DNA of 64,000 nt from Adiantum capillus-veneris. Lineage: Eukaryota; Streptophyta; Polypodiopsida; Polypodiales; Pteridaceae. How positions within the stretch are numbered: the stretch's first letter is position 1; each line of letters starts with the position of its first letter. The notes below the pieces were generated by a model. That model did not search any database, was not told the DNA's origin, and saw nothing but the letters and a program-made list of their open reading frames with translations. Below, piece by piece: positions 37,806 through 48,048 of this stretch. Made by a program: the position numbers and the translations under genes. Location of the stretch: positions 130,940,018 through 131,004,017 of the forward strand of contig CM043968.1 of assembly GCA_014529385.2 (NCBI GenBank), read 5' to 3'.

Positions 37806-40031
37806 TGACATGAGATATGGGGTGGCCTCTACACCACACATAGCCTGAACATCCCCAAGCATCATCTCAAGGTAGGAGTGATCCTATGGGTAGGAAGGGG
37901 CACCACCTAGCATAAGGGTGTCTAGGACGCAAACATACATGACCTAGGGTAGCAAACGTGAAAATGCCCTCTAGGTGATCAACATGAAATGGTGGTGTAA
38001 CAAACGTCCACATGTAAAGAAATTCCTAATCATTAGTCATTAGTGTGTGCACGAGGGAGGTATGTGAAAAGCTCGGAATAGGGCACACTGACTGGCAGGA
38101 GAGATTGCACATGATGGAGCACGAGTAGGGTGATATACAAGAGACGAAACATCCCGTAACCATGGGAAATCAAAATAGAGAATGGACCCCAAACATTAAG
38201 ACAACATTACACCGTTTATTGGCAATGAAGATACTTACAAGTCGTGTTCTTGAAGACTGCAAACCTGGATCTTAGCATTAGGGATGCAACATAGAATACG
38301 AGCGCCATATGGTGCTTGGCGAGGTTTGGAGTTAGCGGGAGGGTTTGTTGAGGGGAAACAGCAAGACGATGCAGCCGCCGGCAACATCAATCACCAACAT
38401 TAAGAGCGGCCCAAGGTGGCATGGCGTTTATGCCTTCAATCCAAGCGTGCTCATGTTGTTTGGTGGGAGAGTTGCGACTTCTTCATGTGCATAGAGTGGT
38501 CGTGCTTAGTAACTGAACATGGTGTGGTGAGTCACGGGGAGAATGGTGATGTTGCCAATGATAAAGTGCCCAAAACTTGCAACCAAACATGATGCCATTA
38601 TCTCAGCATGGGTGCACTACGTGCTTAGAGGTGCTCACAATGTGGAGTGCATGGAGCTAGTGTGCTCCTCCTTCACTTGTGCCTTGTGTATGTCTTGTGT
38701 GTCTCTTTCTGTTAAGCGGAGGCCTCTTTAAATAGGCTTAAGAGGTGGTCCTTAACTATGGTCATTGCATGTATCCCTTTGTCGCTGTAGAAGATCTAGA
38801 TGCCTCTCTAGAGAGAGACAAGGTATAGATAGAGAGAGAGGAAAGAGTGGGGTGGGGAGAGTTTTTTTACAATCCACAGCCATGGCTAGGTTATTAGGGA
38901 AGAGTGAGGGTGTTAGGGTATTTACACAGGTTTTGTCGATGGTTCGGGTGTTCGGTGTGAGGTTTCAGTGCTGTGGTAGTCGGTTTTTGTCATGAGAAGC
39001 CGAGATGTTATGTGTTACCTCCTTTCGGTGTTGGCCGGGGCGTGACTTCGGTGCCAATTCTTGTTTTGGTGTTGGCGACGTGCGAGTTAGCCTCCCTCTT
39101 TCCCATGATGTGGATGTCGATTGTTTTCCTTTTTTTGTTTTTGTTGTGAGTGCATATATGCGTGTGTGCATGTATGTGTGTATGCCTGGTGTATATGTGT
39201 TGTGGGTATGCATGTAGTGCAAGTATGTGTTGTGTTGTGTGTAGTGCCTATCATATATGGTATGCATGTGTGGGAACGAGAGAAGGAAGGGGGGGTGGGT
39301 TTTTTTAATCAATTATGTGCATAATATATATATATATAGTGTGTTTACTGCGCAGGGAAAACGAAGTGACGAGAGGAGACAACGCTGGGGAAAGGGAAGG
39401 GGAGAGAGTGCGTGTGTGTGGTGAGTGTGTGTGTGCGTGTGTGTGAGTGATGGCCTTCGGTCCTGCAAACTGTGCCTATGGCCTGGTCGGAGCACAGAGA
39501 GCGAGAGAGCAAGAGTGCGGAGGTGTGAGGTGCTGAGGGAGGGAGTGGGTGTGTGTGGGTTGTAGAAGATAGAGAGAGAGGTCATCGCATGCGCCTACAA
39601 GCTGGTCCAAGAGGACGCACAAGGGGGGGGAAAGATAGGGATGCTTTCGGCCGTCTCTGAGCGAGGAAGGGGGGGGATTAAATGGGGTCAATGGTGGGGT
39701 ATGAGGGGAAGGGAAGAGTGCATTATGTTGTTCACACAGCTAGAGACAATCGAGGGAGAGGAAGAAAAGAGAGAGAAAGAAGGGGGGCGGAGGTAGTGAG
39801 AGAGGGGAGAGATGGGGGGGGTCGGGCTCGGCCCACCGGTGGAAAGAAAACAAGGGGGGGAAGAGAGAGGCATGTGCGAGGCAAGGAAGGGGGGGGGGGG
39901 GAAATAAGAGAGAGAGTACGGATCATAATGAAAGAGGGAGATTTTGAAGAAAAAAACGGCATCCACCATTTGTTTCCTAGAGCCTCAGTTCTCTGGCCGG
40001 GCTAGAGAGCAGAACGGATAATCCAACGTCA
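37806..40031 (-). repeat. 3' LTR of element C
   Basis: On the minus strand it begins TGACGTTGG directly after the purine tract and ends at a TG..CA-consistent terminus at 37806 (plus strand TGACATGAG). The left end was placed by similarity to the U5 end of element A: 'ggcctctacacca' at 37826-37838, and a CTAGGTGGTGCCC motif (minus strand) near 37890-37905 that also occurs in the U5 of A and D. A TATA-like TATTTAAA lies on the minus strand at 38727-38734. The length is 2226 bp. The G-rich and GT-rich frames at 39000-39960 are not coding. Confidence 0.65.
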
Positions 40032-40046
40032 TTAGCCGTCCCCCTT
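40032..40046 (-). other. Polypurine tract of element C
   Basis: AAGGGGGACGGCTAA on the minus strand directly before TGACG of the LTR. Element D has a G-run followed by the same GGCTAA in the same place. Confidence 0.75.
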
Positions 40047-40059
40047 AGGTTCGGGGCAT

Positions 40060-41807
40060 TCATGCCTCTAACTCATCTGTTTGATCATTGTTGTTGGAGG
40101 TGGCGGTTGATGGTGTATCCTCATCTGGAATGTCGATAGGTGGAGCCTGGTCAAATCGAAGAAAATAAGGTTTGAGCCGCCAACCATTTACCTTGGTTTT
40201 ATGAAGTTTTCCATAAGCTTCCATTGGCATACTTTTTCCTGATGATGATAGGGCCTTCCCATCAGAGTAGGAGTTTCGTATCTTTGGGTGTGATGAAGCG
40301 ATGATTGTCGTAGCGGAGCACCAACATTCCTTTGTTTAATTATTTTTGCCAAAGATGTTGGTTAAAGCTAAGACGTCTGTGCTCTGCTTGTGCCGCATAA
40401 TAATTTATTGTTTCTTCTCTGTCAAGCTATAGTCTTTCCATGTTGATGATGTGATATCTCAAATGCATGTTAGGTCATTGAAGTTGGCTTGCCATTACTC
40501 TGAGACTTTGTAGTTGCACTTCAATGGGCAAGATAATTTCTTCCTTACCAAATATAAGATGATACAGTGTAAATCCCAAGGATGTACGGAATGAGGTTCT
40601 GTAGGCCCACAAAGCTGGTAGTAGGTACTTATCCCAGTCTCCAGGATGATTGGTAATAATTTTAGAAACCATTCCATTCACCTTTTCAACTAGGCCATTA
40701 CATTGAGGGTAATATGGTGAAGAGTGCCTCCTTGTAATGCCAAGTTTCTACATTAATTCTCCTACCAAGTCTGCTTTGAAACCATGCCCTCTATCAGAGA
40801 TGATCTCTAATGGTGTGCCAAACCTACAACATATGTGCTCGTAAATAAACTTAGCTACCTCTACCACTGTGATTCTAGTAGTGGCTGTAGCTTTGCCCAT
40901 CTAGTAAAATTTTCCTAAGTTGGCCCTGGGTAATGGTCCTATGGCATCGATACCCCACTTTTCAAACGGTCCATATGAAAGAATAGGTGTCTATGGTTCA
41001 GGCATAAGTGACCTAGTGCCGGCCTTTTGACACAACTTACACATCTTGCACCAGTGGTGTACATCACGGTTGAGGCTAGGCCATATGAAGCCAGCCTGCA
41101 AGATCTTCCTTCTTGTTATATCTAGGGAAAAGTGACCACCACAAACCCTGTCATGACAGCTAGAAATTACTCCCGTGATTTCATGAGAGAGAGGGACCTT
41201 CCTGAGAATTTTGGTCCTTATCCTTACAGTACAAACCGTCATTGATGAGCCGATACCTTGTGGCCTACCGTGTCAACCATTTCTTTTGTCCCTTTGTTAA
41301 ATCCGATGGGCATTCCCCTGTTTCCAAAAACTGCATGATATCAGGTAAGGCATCACTACCTTGAAATAAAGGGAGCTTTAGCTTTATAGCCCCAACCACC
41401 ACTTCCGCCAGTCTTTCACTTGCTAGGGCATCTGCTTCATGGTTTTGAGTCCTTGGGATATGGTGTATTTGAACTTCTTCAGAATTACCCAATAAGGTTT
41501 TTACACCACTTAAGTGAGTCCTCAAGCTAGGATTCTTGCATGTCCATACCCCATTTACTTGCCTTACCAGAAGTAGAGCATCCCCAAATACATCAAGGCG
41601 TTGTAACCCTTGTGAGATGCACCATTGTAGACCCTTGGTTAGTGCTGCATACTCAGCTTCATTGTTAGAATGTGAATCTAACAATTGGCCCAACGAAAAT
41701 ACCTTTACCCCTTTGTCATCAAAGACCACTATGCCTGCAGAAGGAACTGCTTTCTCGCATGCTCGCTTGTAGGCTCTATCAAGGTAGAGAGAGTGTGCTC
41801 CTTCTAC
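40060..41807 (-). pseudogene. pol: Second RNase H and integrase of element C, frame-broken
   Basis: The minus strand starts at the edge of element D with SLYLDRAYKR and continues with a second RNase H: NNEAEYAAL, FGDALLLVRQ, then unbroken through CKNPSLRTHLSG to NHEADALAS. The frame is intact at the place where element A is broken. The integrase zinc region (GGHFSLDITRRK, CKMCKLCQKAG) lies at 40991-41242. The DDE core is traceable with WGIDAIG near 40950, ISDRG near 40790 and GLVEKVNG near 40690, in more than one frame. The C-terminal part has WAYRTSF and a tail ending near 40060. Several stops and shifts make it inactive. Confidence 0.85.
41804..41807. other. Target site duplication of element D, left copy (CTAC)
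   Basis: CTAC precedes the TG of the left LTR and recurs at 51686-51689 after the CA of the right LTR. Like element A, this is a 4-bp duplication. Confidence 0.8.
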
Positions 41808-42311
41808 TGAGGCGGTCCGGGGCGGGCAACAAGAAGAGCGGCCACTAAATACCCTTCGAGGCTCCCATGCTGCTCAATTAGGGCTGAGGCAAGCACAATC
41901 AGAGACAACAACAACCCACAGCCAGAAACCAAACAAGAAAAGGGCCACCACCTAGTTGTAGATGCGAACTAGGACGCATGTGATATCTCCTTGTACTCAA
42001 ACGCACAAAGAGAGGGGAATGCAAGATAGCCACACACAGTTTAGTTCCAAACAATCATTTTCTCTCATGACATCAACCGACTACACAAAGTTCTGAAAGG
42101 TCTTTCAACATGAATTCTAGATTCTTATCTGAAAATGTTTTTTTCCTTTCTTATGTTATGCTTATCCAAACCATATTTTAAATCATTTTTTTGTTGCCTT
42201 GAAATTAACTCGTTCATACAAGCTTTCATGATTCATATAATCTACTTGATTATGCTAAAATTCAAGCATTCATGCAATACAACAACAATAAGCACGAAGT
42301 CATTCCTCAGT

Positions 42312-42324
42312 GGGGGCACCAATT
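42312..42324 (-). other. Internal primer-site copy 1 in the D 3' LTR
   Basis: AATTGGTGCCCCC on the minus strand, embedded inside the LTR by the tandem triplication. A second such copy is at 42829-42841. Confidence 0.8.
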
Positions 42325-43671
42325 TGAGGCGGTCCGGGGCGGGCAACAAGAAGAGCGGCCTCTAAACACCCTTGGAGGCTCCCGTGCTGCTCAATTGGGG
42401 CTGGGGCAAGCACAATCAGAGACAACAACAACCCGCAGCCAGAAACCAAATAAGAAAAGGGGCACCACCTGGTTGTAGATGCGAACTAGGACGCATGTGA
42501 TATCTCCTTGTACTCAAACGCACAAAGAGAGGGGAATGCAAGATAGCCACACACAGTTTAGTTCCAAACAATCATTTTCTCTCATGACATCAACCGACTA
42601 CACAAAGTTCTGAAAGGTCTTTCAACATGAATTCTAGATTCTTATGTGAAAATGTTTTTTTCCTTTCTTATGTTATGCTAATCCAAACCATATTCTAGAT
42701 CATTTTTTTGTTGCCTTGAAATTAACTCGGTCATAAAAGCTTTCATGATTCATATAATCTACTTGATTATGCTAAAATTCAAGCATTCATGCAATACAAC
42801 AACAATAAGCACGAAGTCATTCCTCAGTGGGGGCACCAATTTGAGGCGGTCAGGGGCGGGAAACAAGAAGAGCGGCCTCTAAACACCCTTCGAGGCTCCC
42901 GTGCTGCTCAATTGGGGCTGGGGCAAGCACAATCAGAGACAACAACAACCCGCAGCCAGAAACCAAACAAGAAAAGGGGCACCACCTAGTTGTAGATGCA
43001 AACTAGGACGCACGTGATATCTCCTTGTACTCAAACGCACAAAGAGAGGGGAATGCAAGATAGCCACACACACCAAACACAAACATTCACCACACCAGAG
43101 AGATGTAAAGAGCACAAATCAACTTGAGCAACTCAGGCTTAGCTTTAAAGACATGATGCACACAGAGCTTGATGAGAAATAGAGAGACAACACAAAACTT
43201 GATCTTGTTGCCAATACACAAACTGTCTTAGGGTCGCGGGAGCCCTCTCACCGAGCATCCTCTTACAATTGACCTTTTAGGCAAACAATTCAACAAGCCC
43301 TCAAACCACCAAGCATCAAATGGCACAACAAACTTCAAGGACAATATACCTTCAACCACCTGATTAGCCAACTTATCAAGTCAATTTGGAGAGAAGAGTC
43401 GTAGTTGCAGCATACAATTGTACCCAAAACTATAAATCTTATTTATGCACAAGAGTAGGCTACAAGTGTGGTGAAGAGTATGGTATACACTCCACTCCTC
43501 TAGATGGCATAACTAACTTCAAGCTTCTCCATGCACCTATGTGTAATGATGGAATAGAGCACTCACGATGCACACACTCTACACAACTAGGCTTGAAGAG
43601 TGGTGTGTTATGTGTTGAGAATGGTGTGGTGTAGTGTGAGCATGTGATGATTTACAAGGGAGAGAAGGGCT

Positions 43672-43680
43672 CTATTTATA
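43672..43680 (-). promoter_or_regulatory. TATA box in element D LTR
   Basis: TATAAATAG on the minus strand, followed by 'agcccttctctcc'. The matching copy in the 5' LTR lies at 49924-49932. Function is inferred. Confidence 0.5.
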
Positions 43681-45497
43681 GGTTTTAAAAGCCCCGATTA
43701 GAATTAGGCCTAATCAAGTTTATTTGAAGGAATAAAAGATTATGCATATATATATATATATATTTTTAATGAGGGTGGGTCTCTCTTGTCCTTTGAGTCA
43801 CATGGATGTGGGCTCAAGGGAAGAGAATTATTGAGGATGAAAGGAGAGAGGATTGAGTGAATAATTTGGGAGTGCCTACTCTAGTAGAGGGTGCATTTTA
43901 CAATAAGGTTAGTGGTTAGTAATTATCACTAAAAAATAATTTGGGAGTGCCTACTCTAGTAGAGGGTGCATTTTACAATAAGGTTAGTAGTTAGTAATTA
44001 TCACTAAAAAATATTTACAAAATCATTCACCAAATGGTGAGATATATAATGAGAAAAGTTAGAGAAGGGATGAGCTTGTAAAGAGAGGTTGAGGCTTTGG
44101 AGAAGTTGACATTCACCTCTTTATAGCACCGGAAGAAGAAGCAGCTAGCATGGCGAAGCAGCGCGTATCGATGAAGCTATGTTATCTTCAAACCTTGAAA
44201 AATTCATGATAAAAGCCTTCATTTGCAGAGGTTATCCTTGGATTTTTACTGATTTTTTGAAGTTCTTTACAAAGCTGAAGAGAGTATGGTAATATGGACA
44301 TATATGTAGAGAGAAAGGGGGACACATAGGGTGTAGAAATGGAGGATGAAGGCTATGGAGGTGTGAGAGATGTGGCAATGGTGAAGAGGGTAAATTAGGA
44401 CATGGGAGTTGCTGGTTTGGGAGTGGGAAGGAGAGGGAGGAGTGTGTATGAAAGAGGAAAATGATAAAGTGGAAGAGGGAGTGTGGCTGCATAGCATGGG
44501 CAAACTGGGGTCCGCCAATAAAATCATAGCTCACAGCTCGTAGCTCAGAAAAATATAAAAAAATTTGAGGTAAAATTTTAGTCCACGAACTACAACTTTT
44601 CTTTGTATCACCTTTTCAAATTCGTGGAGCATGTGATCTTTAAAAATTCAACAAAACCGACTGTTGTTTTCCACTGCACAAAGTCCTTGTGAGGTCCTTC
44701 TTTGGATGATTCTTTTGAATACCTCCAAGAGTGAGCTCCCCATGGTGCATGCATGCATTCCACATACCCTTGACCTTATTTGGTAGGTCTATAATTGAAG
44801 ATATTGTTGAGATCATGATATAAATGAATAATATAACTAAGAAAATCAAATATTGAGGGGTCTAAAAATATATGTACATGTCTAATATAAATAATATAGG
44901 TGGAAAAAATATAAAGGGGTCAAAATAAATCTCTCTCATTATAAGTCTACCATAAAAAGATGAATATTTTTGGTGGTCTAATTTATGAGAGTAATAGAGA
45001 ATAGATGTAGGAAGAAAAAAATCACAATAGTGAAAAAATATAGAACTAGTTTTTTTGGATTTTTATTGGGATGGGGTTACACCAAAAATAAGAGAAGCTT
45101 GCATGAAATTATTTTTATATGGAATAAAGAGTATGCAAAATGTTAAGAAAAAATATGGTAATGTTGAGTCAATGTACATAGCATAAATAACACACCATAG
45201 GTAGAAATATTTAGATAAATACCAAAATAGTTATGTAAAATCCTTTTATTTAGGCCCTATATACAATGAAATATTTACAAACAAATGGTCCATAATATAC
45301 TTATATTTTTTATTTTTATGGCTCAACTAACCCAGTGACTAGCTAATTGAGGGTTTTTAAGAAGATATGGGAAAAGTCCCCTAACTCACACACACCTATA
45401 TACAGTGAAAGGGTAGGGATAACCAAAATGTTTGAGTGATTTGATAGGGTGAGGTAGCTTACTATAGCAATTATGGAAAGCCGAAAAACGGCTATCA

Positions 45498-45511
45498 TTA
45501 GCCCCCCCCCT
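45498..45511 (-). other. Polypurine tract of element D
   Basis: A G-run followed by GGCTAA on the minus strand directly before TGATAG of the 3' LTR. Confidence 0.75.
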
Positions 45512-45545
45512 TAGATAATGGTACATTCATGTACCATTTATCCGA

Positions 45546-46199
45546 TCATACAACATGTAGATTGTGTAACGTCTGTCTTTGTCCGCTCTCATCTTTGAAG
45601 AAAACCTTGTGTATGATTAAAAAACCTTGTGTGATATGAAAGGTTCTCAGAGCCAATAGCAGGATGTAATGAAGTGACGGACTAAACATCCTCCATTGAG
45701 AAAGTTTCCATAAGCACCCCCCAGGATCAAAGATCTTGAAATATCTCTCCCAAAGAGAGATGTATGGTATGGAATCACTTACTGATTTCGGTTGAAGAAA
45801 CTTGTAGATTTTATTGTTGTCCATCATTGCATCTATCACTATGAATGTGATATAAAAGATTGGTTTCTCTTTCTCCTGTGTAAAGTTGATGTATCTGCTA
45901 CGATCTTCAAGAGCTTGTATGAGCAAATTCCTAAACTGTAGCTCATAAAATTCATTCAACCGGGGTAGGCTCATCAAGTCAAAAATTCTATGACCTTCAT
46001 GATTTATGAAAGCTTGATCCATGCTTCCAACCGCTATTGGAAGATATTGCAAATAGTTTACCACATAAGTAGATGATAGAAAAAGGTTTCTATTGCTTCC
46101 AACACATTGGAAGAGAATAGATTTTGGTATTGATTGATGAAATATCCACATGTAGCAATCAACAAGTTTTTCATCTATGACGAAGACCAGAAGAATCAC
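45546..46199 (-). CDS. Second open frame of element D, function unknown
   Basis: 217 codons, intact, directly downstream of gag (gag stop at 46251). It starts MILLVFVIDEKLVDC and has no zinc knuckle, DSGA, YxDD or DDE motif. Visible features are two segments rich in hydrophobic residues near the start and near residue 180, and the stretch WERYFKIFDPGG near residues 150-160. It lies in the last part of the internal region before the purine tract, where pol would end in a complete element. It may be a captured sequence, a strongly diverged element protein or a chance frame. Its length without stops in AT-rich sequence argues somewhat for coding. Confidence 0.45.
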   Translation of the reverse strand: MILLVFVIDEKLVDCYMWIFHQSIPKSILFQCVGSNRNLFLSSTYVVNYLQYLPIAVGSMDQAFINHEGHRIFDLMSLPRLNEFYELQFRNLLIQALEDRSRYINFTQEKEKPIFYITFIVIDAMMDNNKIYKFLQPKSVSDSIPYISLWERYFKIFDPGGCLWKLSQWRMFSPSLHYILLLALRTFHITQGFLIIHKVFFKDESGQRQTLHNLHVV

Positions 46200-46250
46200 A
46201 ATGTGTGACCTCCATACACCAAAGAACCAAATGTAGAAGGTTTGGAAACA

Positions 46251-47735
46251 TCATTTGATCACCAAGTATTCATGTCCTCTTCCACTTAAGAAGGTATGGT
46301 GCCCCCGATGAAAGGTATATATGAAGAGGGGAGAAGTTGACTTTGAAGAGGTGAAACCCAATGTGAAGATGATTAGGACTTCAAAAGTTTGGATTTTCTT
46401 GCTAAGAGATTGTCCCATGAATGAAGAGCCCCCCACTAAAACACCATCGGAGAGAATGATACCCTTCTGACAATTTCCTTTTATGATTTTATTTTTTAAT
46501 ACTCTCCCATGTTCTTCATCCCCTTCTAAGCCCCCCCTTTGGCAAGGTTGTAACTCCTCACATTGTACCACCTCAAAGGTTGATGGATTACTGTTTGATT
46601 TTGTGAAAACTTTGGCTTCTTGCATGATAGGTTTCTCCATGCTTAACATACATGGGTCATACCAATGCTTTTCAACATCCTCAAACACTTCTTGAAGATT
46701 ATCCTCACATGGATTCAACTCACACTCTTCTACTTTGTTTTGGAGTTGGCATTCCATGTACACAATCATCTCTTTATGATCAATGTGGTCTATGATCTCT
46801 TCACCTATGATTTCATCTTCTTCTTCACTCTCTTCTTTTAGACAAGATACACTCTCAGAACATTCCATAAGATCAAGGTTACCTTCAAGGTCTTCATTCT
46901 CCATAGAGTCATGTTGCACAAAAGCTTCGTCTGGTTGGACTAGAAATTGATCCTTCGCCAAAAGGTTGGATGTATCCATTATTGAATCATCAATGCCATT
47001 CGAGATATCTTGTGTCGATTTTTGCATGCTTGTGATAAAGGTAGAAGAAAGATATTCCACATTTGAATCTTGGCCACACACTTTAGCACTTGAATAATCA
47101 CTTGGCATGTAATTAACTTCTTCAACATTTGTCGGAGTAGAAGGAGACAAGTATGGCAAAGGAGATGACTCCTTGATAGAAACACTTTCATGATGGTTGG
47201 TTCTTCCAACATGATGGAAACCATTTTTGATGTAGAAGTACTTGTGAAACTTCCTTCGGGCAATAGTGATCGCTTCTTCAAAGGTAGAGGTTCCACTACA
47301 AGTAACCTTAGTCTTTAGGAAAGGAGAAAAACCCGAAATAAATTGCTCCATTTTTACATAATCTGGAAATGTAGAACTAAACCCACATCTTCCCCATTGA
47401 CGAGAAAAAATATCCTCATAAGCATAGTAGTCTTCACCATGTTGTTGAAGTCTCCTTAATGAAGCCCATGCTTCCTCCGTTGTTGGAAATTTAGAGAATC
47501 TGGTCTTCAAAGCTTTGGAAATTTGGGTATATCCATCTTCAATCTGAGAAGACATAGTCCAAAACCATTGCTCAGCGTTGCCTCTAAGGCATAGAAATAG
47601 AAAATCCCCTTTTTCAATGTCATCCCTTTTACCAAGGATATGACAAACCATTCTAAAATCAACAAGAAAATCATCAACATCTTCTTCTAGATTTCCAAAG
47701 AAGATTGGGATATCATCAAAGGTATAGCGTGTCAT
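46251..47735 (-). CDS. gag: Gag of element D, intact
   Basis: 494 codons, starting at ATG 47735 (MTRYTFDDIPIFFGN), about 20 nt after the end of the leader. The N-terminal 170 residues form a gag domain colinear with that of element A: IFFGNLEEDVDDFL against the NFFGRSGENAWDFL region of A, NAEQWFWTM for the WFQAL region, YAYEDIFSRQWG, then MEQFISGFSPFLKTKV against DRFISGLYPLLREKV. After about residue 190 it turns acidic (CLKEESEEEDEIIGEE) and, unlike A and C, no CCHC zinc knuckle is visible. It is the only undamaged gag in the window. Loss of the knuckle suggests RNA capture depends on another Gag or on the acidic tail's partners; that is inference. Confidence 0.8.
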   Translation of the reverse strand: MTRYTFDDIPIFFGNLEEDVDDFLVDFRMVCHILGKRDDIEKGDFLFLCLRGNAEQWFWTMSSQIEDGYTQISKALKTRFSKFPTTEEAWASLRRLQQHGEDYYAYEDIFSRQWGRCGFSSTFPDYVKMEQFISGFSPFLKTKVTCSGTSTFEEAITIARRKFHKYFYIKNGFHHVGRTNHHESVSIKESSPLPYLSPSTPTNVEEVNYMPSDYSSAKVCGQDSNVEYLSSTFITSMQKSTQDISNGIDDSIMDTSNLLAKDQFLVQPDEAFVQHDSMENEDLEGNLDLMECSESVSCLKEESEEEDEIIGEEIIDHIDHKEMIVYMECQLQNKVEECELNPCEDNLQEVFEDVEKHWYDPCMLSMEKPIMQEAKVFTKSNSNPSTFEVVQCEELQPCQRGGLEGDEEHGRVLKNKIIKGNCQKGIILSDGVLVGGSSFMGQSLSKKIQTFEVLIIFTLGFTSSKSTSPLFIYTFHRGHHTFLSGRGHEYLVIK

Positions 47736-48035
47736 AGTCTCTCAATGCTAGAACCACACACAGTTTAGTTCCAAACAATCATTTTCTCTCATGACATCAA
47801 CCGACTACACAAAGTTCTGAAAGATCTTTCAACATGAATTTTAGATTCTTATGTGAAAATGTTTTTTTCCTTTCTTATGTTATGCTAATCCAAACCATAT
47901 TCTAGATCATTTTTTTGTTGCCTTGAAATAAAATCGTTCATACAAGCTTTCATGATTCATATAATCTACTTGATTATGCTAAAATTCAAGCATTCATGCA
48001 ATACAACAACAATAAGCACAAAGTCATTCCTCAGT

Positions 48036-48048
48036 GGGGGCACCAATT
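48036..48048 (-). other. Primer binding site of element D (most internal copy)
   Basis: AATTGGTGCCCCC on the minus strand next to the 5' LTR end at 48049. It is the copy adjacent to the gag leader and, from LTR structure, the one used for priming. Confidence 0.8.

Larger units (their letters stand above)
41808..45497 (-). repeat. 3' LTR of element D, with triplicated U5
   Basis: On the minus strand it begins TGATAGCCGTTTTTCGGC (ending at 45497) and ends CGCCTCA (41808). The U5 end occurs three times, starting at 41808, 42325 and 42842, in units of 517 bp. Each of the two inner units also contains a primer-site copy and a leader piece. A 75-bp tandem duplication (43861-43935, 43936-44010) is absent from the other LTR. 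The TATA box TATAAATAG lies on the minus strand at 43672-43680. Confidence 0.88.

Noticed and set aside
39682-40005. Gly/Arg-rich frame in the G-rich tract
   Set aside because: It lies within the 3' LTR of element C, low complexity, with competing frames on the other strand.
44232-44534. 100-residue frame repeated at 50416-50718
   Set aside because: Same reason: it lies within the two LTRs of element D, and overlapping frames are equally open.
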